A stretch of DNA of 5,767 nt, from positions 1 to 5,767 of the forward strand of contig DATHII010000216.1 in NCBI GenBank assembly GCA_035316885.1, read 5' to 3'. The notes under the pieces were generated by a model. The model saw nothing but the letters and a program-made list of their open reading frames with translations. It was not told the DNA's origin and did no database searches. Positions within the stretch are counted from its first letter, which is position 1. Every line of letters begins with the position of its first letter. The position numbers were made by a program, and so were the translations under genes. This document shows, piece after piece, positions 1-4,512 of the stretch. This DNA is from DASRTE01 sp035316885. Its GTDB lineage: Bacteria; Actinomycetota; Actinomycetes; Jiangellales; Jiangellaceae.

Positions 1-147
1 GCCACGGCGGTGCAGGGGGCGGTGTCGCGCTTTGTCACCGACGTCGGGCCATGGGTGGTGCTCGCTGTGCTCGCTGTGCTGGTGGCCACCGGACTCGCCA
101 TCCGTCGGGTCCGGGCGCGGAGGCCGTCGAGCGGCGTCTCGAACTGA
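1..147 (+). CDS. C-terminal end of an unidentified membrane protein (5' partial)
   Basis: Frame 1 is open from the first base to a TGA at 145-147 and encodes 48 residues. The visible part is a short polar stretch (ATAVQGAVSRFVTDVGP), one hydrophobic segment (about residues 18-34, WVVLAVLAVLVATGLAI), then an arginine-rich tail (RRVRARRPSS). By the positive-inside rule the tail is probably cytoplasmic. The piece is too short to assign a family. A C-terminal helix followed by an Arg-rich tail occurs in many actinobacterial membrane proteins, DedA-type proteins among them, but nothing here decides it. The gene converges on the cold-shock gene and ends at a strong hairpin. Confidence 0.6.
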   Translation, partial: ATAVQGAVSRFVTDVGPWVVLAVLAVLVATGLAIRRVRARRPSSGVSN

Positions 148-184
148 GGCGCCCCCGCCGGCGTCAAGACCGGCGGGGGCGCCT
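147..184. terminator. Bidirectional hairpin between convergent genes
   Basis: A perfect 15-bp inverted repeat (147-161 with 170-184, nearly all G/C) encloses an 8-base loop. It begins in the stop codon of the left gene and lies 14 bases from the csp stop codon, so it can serve both convergent transcripts. No T-run follows on either strand, which is usual for GC-rich actinobacterial terminators. Calling it a terminator is inferred from symmetry and position. Confidence 0.75.
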
Positions 185-198
185 GGGTGGTCTGAGGG

Positions 199-402
199 TC
201 AGAGCGGGCGGACGTTCTCGGCCTGCGGGCCCTTCTGGCCCTGGACGATCTCGAACTCAACGCGCTGGTTCTCATCGAGAGAGCGGTAGCCCTCGGTCGC
301 GATCGCCGAATAGTGGACGAACACGTCGGGCTCGCCGCTGTCCTGGGCGATGAAGCCGAAGCCCTTCTCGTTGTTGAACCACTTCACGGTTCCCTGTGCC
401 AT
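199..402 (-). CDS. cspA: Cold-shock protein (CspA family)
   Basis: This encodes a 67-residue single-domain cold-shock protein, a five-stranded beta barrel that binds single-stranded RNA or DNA and acts as an RNA chaperone in the cytoplasm. The sequence starts MAQGTVKWFNNEKGFGFI, with the RNP1 motif KGFGFI at residues 13-18 and RNP2 VFVH at 27-30. The aromatic residues W8, F15, F17, F28 and H30 that form the nucleic-acid-binding face are present. Length is normal for the family. The start is fixed by the conserved MAQGTVKWF and by a perfect AGGAGG (412-417, minus strand) 9 bases upstream. The frame stays open far upstream, but that part lacks family similarity and overlaps the control region. 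It is transcribed alone and divergently from mgsA. Whether it is induced by cold or is constitutive, as many actinobacterial paralogues are, cannot be read here; the symbol denotes the family, not a proven orthologue. Confidence 0.97.
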   Translation of the reverse strand: MAQGTVKWFNNEKGFGFIAQDSGEPDVFVHYSAIATEGYRSLDENQRVEFEIVQGQKGPQAENVRPL

Positions 403-411
403 GTGCGATGT

Positions 412-417
412 CCTCCT
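412..417 (-). promoter_or_regulatory. Perfect Shine-Dalgarno of csp
   Basis: The minus strand reads AGGAGG with a 9-base gap to the ATG at 400-402. This fixes the csp start against the longer open frame upstream and suggests efficient translation. Confidence 0.85.
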
Positions 418-428
418 GGGACGTTGTC

Positions 429-449
429 GGATCCGCCTTGTGCGGATCC
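429..449 (-). promoter_or_regulatory. Hairpin in the csp 5' leader
   Basis: GGATCCGC (429-436) and GCGGATCC (442-449) form a perfect 8-bp stem with a 5-base loop. The stem ends 11 bases upstream of the AGGAGG. If csp has the long 5' leader common in cold-shock genes, this hairpin sits in the mRNA just before the ribosome binding site, where it could affect stability or translation. The fold is visible; the role is inferred. Confidence 0.45.
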
Positions 450-501
450 CACCGGCTGCTGCGGCCGTGGTCCCGAACCGTGCGTGGCACGACGTACGAG
501 A

Positions 502-531
502 AACGCCCGCGATTACAAGTCCGCGGGCGTT
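502..531 (-). promoter_or_regulatory. Inverted repeat around a -10-like element upstream of csp
   Basis: A perfect 10-bp inverted repeat (502-511 AACGCCCGCG, 522-531 CGCGGGCGTT) encloses 10 bases. On the minus strand the enclosed bases contain TGTAAT (512-517 in plus coordinates), a five-of-six match to TATAAT. No convincing -35 is visible 17 bases further upstream. If this is the promoter, the leader would be about 100 bases long. The repeat could be an operator over the -10 element, or an RNA hairpin if transcription starts further upstream. Confidence 0.4.
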
Positions 532-546
532 CGAGAACGTGCGTGG

Positions 547-567
547 AACTGCAACTGCAACAACTGC
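547..567. repeat. Short direct repeats AACTGC x3
   Basis: AACTGC occurs at 547-552, 553-558 and 562-567, the last two separated by AAC. The repeats lie in the divergent csp/mgsA region, upstream of the candidate csp promoter. They could be an activator site or chance; function unknown. Confidence 0.3.
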
Positions 568-679
568 CGAGAAGCGTAGCAGTGACATGGTCACGCGCGC
601 ATCCTGCCGGTAACCCGTTCGACACGTGCGCCGTGCAGGCTGGCACCGTCCACGGACCTCGGATGGGGGAGATCCCGAC

Positions 680-1123
680 ATGAGCCCGCAACACGTCGCA
701 CTTGTGGCGCACGACAACAAGAAAGTGGAACTGCTGCAGTGGGCAGCGTTTAACGCGGGGACGCTGGCCCGCCACCACCTCTACGCGACCGGCACCACCG
801 GGACCATGCTCGAGCACGAGCTCGGGCTGCCGGTCACGCGCTTCCTGTCCGGTCCGGTCGGCGGCGACCAGCAGATCGGCGCGAAGATTGCCGAGGGTGT
901 CATCGACCTGCTGGTGTTCTTCTGGGACCCACTGGAGCCGCAGCCGCACGATCCCGACGTCAAGGCGCTCCTCCGGGTTGCGGCGGTCTGGAACATCGGC
1001 GTCGCGTGCAACGTGACCAGCGCCGACCTGATGATCTCGTCACCACTGCTGTCCGGCCTCTACCAGCGCGTCCGGCCCGACTTCGGCGACCGGGAGATGC
1101 CTGTTCACGAGCGGGCGGGCTGA
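680..1123 (+). CDS. mgsA: Methylglyoxal synthase
   Basis: The 147-residue product converts dihydroxyacetone phosphate to methylglyoxal and phosphate, a bypass of lower glycolysis that relieves sugar-phosphate build-up or phosphate shortage in the cytoplasm. It closely follows the E. coli enzyme: HVALVAHDNKK near the N-terminus, YATGTTG (35-41) for phosphate binding, SGPVGGDQQIGA (57-68), FFWDPLEPQPHDPDVKALLR (80-99) and WNIGVACN (104-111). Known active-site residues align with a constant offset of 8: H11, D12, the catalytic base D63, H90 and D93. Length is normal. The ATG at 680 is chosen because GGGGGAG (665-671) lies 8 bases upstream and homology begins at HVALVAHD; an in-frame start at 626 would add unrelated residues. 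A small VOC gene follows after 74 bases with no obvious terminator, so the two may be co-transcribed. No convincing promoter is seen. Confidence 0.97.
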   Translation: MSPQHVALVAHDNKKVELLQWAAFNAGTLARHHLYATGTTGTMLEHELGLPVTRFLSGPVGGDQQIGAKIAEGVIDLLVFFWDPLEPQPHDPDVKALLRVAAVWNIGVACNVTSADLMISSPLLSGLYQRVRPDFGDREMPVHERAG

Positions 1124-1197
1124 AACTGTGTTGTCGCGCGCAGTCTGGCGGCGAGAGAGTCTTGATGGCACCCGAACCATGCGCGAGGAGATCGCCC

Positions 1198-1566
1198 GTG
1201 CCCTCCAAGATCCACCAGGTCACGCTCGACTGCACAGATGCGTACAACCTCGCGACCTTCTGGGCCGAGGTGCTGGGTGGGTCATTGCACCCGGATGACC
1301 TCGAGGCACTGGTCCTGGCGCCTGACGGGAGCCGGATCCTGCTTTTCCAGCAGGTCCCCGAGGGCAAGACTGTGAAGAACCGGCTCCATCTCGATTTTCA
1401 ACCGCAGGGCGGCGTCCGGCGCGACGACGAGGCGGAGCGGTTGCTCGATCTTGGCGCCACCGTCGTCGGCGATCACCGCAACCCGGACGGCACCGGCTGG
1501 GTCACCATCGCCGACCAGGAGGGCAACGAGTTCTGCGTCGAGCGCAGCGAACTGGAGCGTGCATGA
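1198..1566 (+). CDS. VOC-superfamily (glyoxalase-like) protein
   Basis: This is a 122-residue protein of the vicinal oxygen chelate fold, close to the Glyoxalase_6 type. The first beta-alpha-beta-beta-beta module has KIHQVTLDCTDAYNLATFWAEVLGG (4-28). The second has NRLHLDF (61-67), a helix ending LLDLGATVV (82-90) and VTIADQEGNEFCVE (102-115). H6, H64 and E115 fall where metal ligands sit in glyoxalase I (E. coli H5, H74, E122); the fourth (E56 there) has no obvious match, so lactoylglutathione lyase activity is not assured and I give no symbol. The GTG start is preferred because GAGGAG (1185-1190) lies 7 bases upstream and the family begins close to KI.VTLDC. An in-frame ATG at 1165 would add 11 unrelated residues behind a weak ribosome site. 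Lying behind mgsA, it might handle methylglyoxal or an adduct, but many relatives of this type have no known substrate. Confidence 0.88.
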   Translation: MPSKIHQVTLDCTDAYNLATFWAEVLGGSLHPDDLEALVLAPDGSRILLFQQVPEGKTVKNRLHLDFQPQGGVRRDDEAERLLDLGATVVGDHRNPDGTGWVTIADQEGNEFCVERSELERA

Positions 1567-1748
1567 GTTCCAACGGGCCGAGCGCGAGGGACCCGTAGGC
1601 GGCCGCTTCCGCCACCGCGCGGTCAGCCTTGGCGGGGAGCTCGGACCCTGCGAGACCGGGCCTTCTTCCGGCATCTGGAATCCCCAGCCGGCATCCTGAT
1701 CAATTGCAGCCACCGGTGGAAAACCGCCTCAGTGTCAGCCGGCACCGG
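1567..1748. other. Intergenic region between VOC gene and DUF222-HNH gene
   Basis: No credible gene is seen. There is a short weak stem (1598-1602 with 1609-1613), a 10-base palindrome ACCGCGCGGT (1614-1623), and the octamer CCGGCATC twice (1668-1675 and 1688-1695). None is strong enough to call a terminator with confidence. Confidence 0.4.
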
Positions 1749-1754
1749 TAGACT
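1749..1754 (+). promoter_or_regulatory. -10 element of the DUF222-HNH gene
   Basis: TAGACT fits the actinobacterial TANNNT -10 consensus. It ends 7 bases before the GTG at 1762, so transcription should start at or next to that codon and give a leaderless mRNA. No good -35 is visible, which is common for such promoters. Its last base is the first base of the LexA box. Confidence 0.6.
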
Positions 1755-1769
1755 CGAACGCGTGTTCGA
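1754..1769. promoter_or_regulatory. LexA-binding SOS box
   Basis: TCGAAC-GCGT-GTTCGA is a perfect match to the mycobacterial/actinobacterial SOS box (TCGAAC-N4-GTTCGA, core GAAC-N4-GTTC). It directly abuts the -10 element and covers the expected transcription start and the GTG at 1762, so bound LexA would block transcription. SOS boxes are known upstream of several 13E12-family (DUF222) genes in Mycobacterium tuberculosis, which supports the assignment here. Confidence 0.88.
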
Positions 1770-3240
1770 AGTGCCGGTTTCTGAGCCGGACCGCCGTGAT
1801 GGCACGGCGGGCGGGCCGGATCTGAGTGGGCTCCAGCGGATGGCGCCAGGCGTGGACCTGGCGGCAGTGCTGGCAACGGTGGATCCGTCCGTTATGGAAG
1901 ACGCGTACGACCTGGTCGAGCTGGTGGCTGCCTGCCGTCGGATCAAGGCGTGGGCGGACAGCGTGGAGGTGGAGACGGCGGCCGCGTTGGCCCGGCATCC
2001 GCTGTGTCACGCGCCGGAGGCGGCCCGGCACGGGTTCACCGCGGTCCGGGCGGCCGGTCAGCTGCTCGCGGCCCGGGTCGGGGTGGCGCCCAGTACGGGC
2101 GCGGATCGGGTGGCCACCGCCGTCCAGTTGGTCGACGAGTTGCCGGACACGGTGGCGGCGTTGCGCGCCGGGCAGATCGACTACCCGAAGGCGGCCGCGC
2201 TGGCGGTCGGGGTGCGGGGGTTGGATCCGCCGGACGGGATGCAGGACCGGATCACCGGCGAGCCGATCACCGCCGACGGGGTCCGCCGCGGGCTGGTCAC
2301 GCTGGTCGAATCCCGGGTGTTGCCCAAGGCCGGCGGCCGGTCGCTGCGGCAGCACCGCGACGCAGTCGCCCGCGCGGTCGCCGCGCTGGCGCCCCGAACC
2401 GCCGAGGAGCGACATGAGGAGGCGCGCCAGCAGCGGCACGTCGCGTTCTCACCCGCGCCGGATGCGATGGCGTGGTTGAACATCTACGGGCCGACCGAGG
2501 ACGTCACCGCGATCCAGACCATGCTCGAAGCGGCCGCCGACGCGGCCACCACCGAGCCGGGCGAGGAGCGCACGACCGACCAACTGCGATTCGACGTGCT
2601 CGCTGCGCTGGCATGGGCGTCGCTGGACAGCGGGCACCTGGGCGGCTGCGAGCACGCTCCCAGGCTGGGGAAGCGGCACGGCCGCGCCGCAGCCGTCGCG
2701 GTGACCGTGCCCCTGTCTACGCTGATCGGCATCGACGACACCACCCCCGGCGAGCTCGACGGATACGGCCCGGTCACCGCCGAGGTGACCCGGCGGATCG
2801 CCGCACCCGGCACCTGGCGCCGGCTACTGACCGACCCCGCGACGGGAGCGCTGCTCGACTACGGGCAGACCCGCTACAGCCCGCCGCAAGACCTGATCGA
2901 CCACGTCATCGCCCGGGATCGCACCTGCAGGTTCCCGACCTGCTCGCAGCCCGCGCGGCGCTGCCAGATCGACCACACCACCGCCTACCACCTGGGCGGG
3001 TCGACCAGCGCGGCGAACACCGGTCCGCTGTCCGGCGGCTGCCACAACGGCAAACGCATTCCGGCTGGCAGCTCGACCACCCGAACCGGGTCACTTCCGT
3101 TGGCGGGCACCCACCGGCCACACCTACCAGGTCGAACCCGAACAGATCGGCCCTATCGTCGTGGGCACGGAGCCAGAACTGCCCGGCGAACCATCTCCAC
3201 CAAACCCCGCCGACATCCCGCCGTTCTGAGCCGGCGATGA
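1762..3240 (+). CDS. DUF222 / HNH endonuclease domain protein (13E12 repeat family), 3' end probably frameshifted
   Basis: The 492-residue product has a long helical DUF222 region (about residues 35-345) and a C-terminal HNH nuclease motif. In the HNH part, VIARDRTCRFPTC (D386, C389, C394), RRCQIDH (C401, H405), N419 and CHNGK (427-431) are present, so the H-N-H core is intact. The cellular role of this abundant actinobacterial family is unsettled; metal-dependent DNA cleavage is inferred from the motif. I prefer GTG 1762 (MFEVPVSEP...), since it sits inside the SOS box 7 bases after TAGACT and relatives often begin MFE. A GTG at 1732 would lie upstream of that promoter. After K431 the frame gives an Arg/Pro/Thr-rich tail unlike the family. 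The expected continuation reads THSGWQLDHP in frame 3 from about 3054, then PEPGHFRWRAPTGHTYQVEP in frame 2 from 3080, ending ...PADIPPF at TGA 3227-3229. Two single-base losses, or sequence errors, explain this. SGG at 424-426 also replaces the usual CRR. Confidence 0.85.
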   Translation: MFEVPVSEPDRRDGTAGGPDLSGLQRMAPGVDLAAVLATVDPSVMEDAYDLVELVAACRRIKAWADSVEVETAAALARHPLCHAPEAARHGFTAVRAAGQLLAARVGVAPSTGADRVATAVQLVDELPDTVAALRAGQIDYPKAAALAVGVRGLDPPDGMQDRITGEPITADGVRRGLVTLVESRVLPKAGGRSLRQHRDAVARAVAALAPRTAEERHEEARQQRHVAFSPAPDAMAWLNIYGPTEDVTAIQTMLEAAADAATTEPGEERTTDQLRFDVLAALAWASLDSGHLGGCEHAPRLGKRHGRAAAVAVTVPLSTLIGIDDTTPGELDGYGPVTAEVTRRIAAPGTWRRLLTDPATGALLDYGQTRYSPPQDLIDHVIARDRTCRFPTCSQPARRCQIDHTTAYHLGGSTSAANTGPLSGGCHNGKRIPAGSSTTRTGSLPLAGTHRPHLPGRTRTDRPYRRGHGARTARRTISTKPRRHPAVLSRR

Positions 3241-3260
3241 CCGCTCATTGCTGACCCGAG

Positions 3261-3293
3261 CCAGTCGATTCAGGGGAGCTTCCAATCGACTGG
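3261..3293. terminator. Inverted repeat across the ung stop codon, possible terminator
   Basis: CCAGTCGATT (3261-3270) and AATCGACTGG (3284-3293) are perfect 10-bp arms around a 13-base loop. One arm is in the last ung codons (PVDW), the loop carries most of the stop codon, and the other arm lies just beyond it. The repeat sits between convergent genes, so a role in ending both transcripts is plausible. There is no T-run, and the stem is less GC-rich than the hairpin at 147-184. Confidence 0.45.
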
Positions 3294-3947
3294 TTCGGCG
3301 CCCTGCTGTACCAGCAACTGGTTGGTGCGGCTGAACGGACGCGAGCCGAAGAAGCCACCGCGGGCCGACATCGGGCTCGGGTGCGCAGACTCGATGCACG
3401 GGACGGCGCCGAGCAGCGGGCGGAGGTCCCGAGCGTCGCGGCCCCACAGGATCCCCACGAGGGGCGTCCCTCGGTTGGCGAGGCCGCGGATCGCCTGCTC
3501 GGTGACCTCCTCCCAGCCCTTTCCGCGATGGGCGGCCGGGCGGTGCGGCGTGACGGTCAGGGCACGGTTGAGCAACAGGACGCCGTGGTCCGCCCAGGGG
3601 GAGAGGTCGCCGGTGCTGGGCTCTGGGAACCCCAGGTCGTCGACGTACTCGCGGAAGATGTTGACCAGACTCGGGGGCAGCGGCCGCACGTCGGTTGCGA
3701 CGGAGAAGCTGAGCCCGACGGCGTGGCCGGGCGTGGGATACGGGTCCTGGCCCACGATCAGCACGCGCACGTCGTCGAAAGGCTGGGCGAACGCTCGGAG
3801 TACGTTGGCTCCGGCCGGCAGGTAGGTCCGGCCGGCCGCCAACTCGGCACGCAGGAACTCGCCCATCGCCGCGACACGCCCCGCGACCGGGTCCAAGACG
3901 TCGGCCCAGCCCGGATCGACGAGCTCCCGCAAGGGTCGTCCCGACAT
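3270..3947 (-). CDS. ung: Uracil-DNA glycosylase, family 1
   Basis: The 225-residue enzyme removes uracil from DNA, starting base-excision repair after cytosine deamination or dUMP incorporation. Family-1 motifs are complete: GQDPYP (66-71, catalytic water-activating D68, Y70 excluding thymine), F81 in GLSFSV (uracil stacking), LLLN (124-127, N127 contacts uracil), and HPSPMSA (189-195, catalytic H189). M193 stands where E. coli and human enzymes have the DNA-intercalating leucine, a conservative change. GFFGSRPFSRTNQLL (198-212) is also typical. Length is normal. The ATG (minus strand, 3945-3947) follows AAGGTGAGG (3952-3960, minus strand), a usable ribosome site. The gene appears to be transcribed alone, converging on the DUF222-HNH gene and diverging from the GntR operon. 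TAAGGT (3956-3961, minus) could be a -10 element of a very short-leader promoter, but it overlaps the ribosome site and has no clear -35. Confidence 0.97.
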   Translation of the reverse strand: MSGRPLRELVDPGWADVLDPVAGRVAAMGEFLRAELAAGRTYLPAGANVLRAFAQPFDDVRVLIVGQDPYPTPGHAVGLSFSVATDVRPLPPSLVNIFREYVDDLGFPEPSTGDLSPWADHGVLLLNRALTVTPHRPAAHRGKGWEEVTEQAIRGLANRGTPLVGILWGRDARDLRPLLGAVPCIESAHPSPMSARGGFFGSRPFSRTNQLLVQQGAEPVDWKLP

Positions 3948-3964
3948 GCCGCCTCACCTTAGTG

Positions 3965-3978
3965 GCGGGTGAACCCGC
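3965..3978. promoter_or_regulatory. Small palindrome upstream of ung
   Basis: GCGGGT-GA-ACCCGC has perfect 6-bp arms around two bases and lies 17 bases upstream of the ung start codon. It could be an operator or chance symmetry in GC-rich DNA. The rest of 3979-4064 shows nothing I can name. Confidence 0.25.
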
Positions 3979-4064
3979 GAAGGGAGCCCGCCGGCTGGTC
4001 GCCCGTCGCAGGACCACACGCGAACCTGGAAAGCTGGTGGCCTTGGCCGTTCTTTTGTCGGGGG

Positions 4065-4093
4065 TTGTCGGGGCTCGCACTGCAGTCTATAGT
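4065..4093 (+). promoter_or_regulatory. Promoter of the gntR-ABC operon
   Basis: TTGTCG (4065-4070) and TATAGT (4088-4093) are separated by 17 bases, an excellent fit to a housekeeping sigma-factor promoter. Transcription should begin near 4100, giving a leader of about 20 bases before the GTG at 4123. Confidence 0.78.
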
Positions 4094-4094
4094 G

Positions 4095-4106
4095 CTAGGT
4101 ACCTAG
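4095..4106. promoter_or_regulatory. Palindromic operator candidate for the GntR regulator
   Basis: CTAGGTACCTAG is a perfect 12-base palindrome two bases downstream of the -10 element and across the predicted transcription start. GntR proteins bind palindromes as dimers and often repress their own operons, so this is the likely autoregulatory site. Binding is inferred. Confidence 0.6.
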
Positions 4107-4122
4107 ATGAATGAGGCTGACG

Positions 4123-4512
4123 GTGATCGAGTTCCACCTGGACGGCCGCTCCGGCGTCGCCCCGTACATGCAGCTGATCCAGCAGGTCCGCCAGGCCATG
4201 CGGCTGGGGCTGCTGACCGAGGGTGACCAGCTGCCGACGGTCAAGGACGTGGTGGCGAAGGTGGCGATCAACCCGAACACGGTGCTCAAGGCGTACCGGG
4301 AGCTCGAATACGAGGGTCTGGTCACACCGCGCCCCGGGGTGGGCACGTTCGTCACCCGGACCCTGACCGACCGGTCGCTGGCGGCGCACGGTCCACTCCG
4401 CGAAGAGCTACGCGCCTGGCTCGCCCGGGCACGTGCAGCCGGGATGGACACCGAAAGCATCGAGGCCCTGTTCGTGACCACATTCCGCACCCCGATAGAG
4501 GAGACCGCATGA
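4123..4512 (+). CDS. GntR-family transcriptional regulator, YtrA subfamily
   Basis: The 129-residue protein has an N-terminal winged helix-turn-helix (about 10-78): YMQLIQQVRQAMRLGLLTEGDQLPTVKDVVAKVAINPNTVLKAYRELEYEGLV, then the wing PRPGVGTFV. Only about 50 residues follow, enough for the short two-helix dimerisation tail of YtrA-type regulators and too short for a FadR or HutC effector domain. I prefer GTG 4123 (MIEFHLDGRSG...): GAGG (4113-4116) lies 6 bases upstream and YtrA-type proteins commonly begin this way. An in-frame ATG at 4111 would add MRLT and is poorly placed for a ribosome site. The stop overlaps the ABC ATPase start by four bases (ATGA), so they are co-transcribed and probably translationally coupled. 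It likely represses its own operon through the palindrome at 4095-4106. The inducer is unknown; in Gram-positive relatives cell-envelope antibiotics induce such operons. Confidence 0.93.
   Translation: MIEFHLDGRSGVAPYMQLIQQVRQAMRLGLLTEGDQLPTVKDVVAKVAINPNTVLKAYRELEYEGLVTPRPGVGTFVTRTLTDRSLAAHGPLREELRAWLARARAAGMDTESIEALFVTTFRTPIEETA

Noticed and set aside
528..539. CGTTC-GA-GAACG as a second SOS box
   Set aside because: The half-sites are inverted and the spacing is wrong compared with GAAC-N4-GTTC.
582..594. CRP-like symmetric site GTGA-N5-TCAC upstream of mgsA
   Set aside because: CRP-type sites need six bases between the half-sites; here there are five, and the outer T/A positions do not match. 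The symmetry is short enough to be chance.
199..949. Long minus-strand open frames extending upstream of csp and across mgsA
   Set aside because: They are open because of high GC content; the protein similarity is confined to Csp on the minus strand and MgsA on the plus strand.
1165..1197. ATG at 1165 as the start of the VOC gene
   Set aside because: It adds 11 residues without family similarity behind a weak ribosome site, whereas GTG 1198 has GAGGAG at good spacing.
1732..1761. Upstream GTG start at 1732 for the DUF222-HNH gene
   Set aside because: It lies before the TAGACT -10 element and LexA box and adds residues without family support.
3040..3090. Programmed ribosomal frameshifting in the DUF222-HNH gene
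   Set aside because: Two shifts close together would be needed and neither site is a recognised slippery heptamer; mutation or sequence error is simpler.
3124..4080. Open frame of over 300 residues overlapping ung on the same strand
   Set aside because: It is an Arg/Pro-rich reading of ung in another frame, with no recognisable motif.
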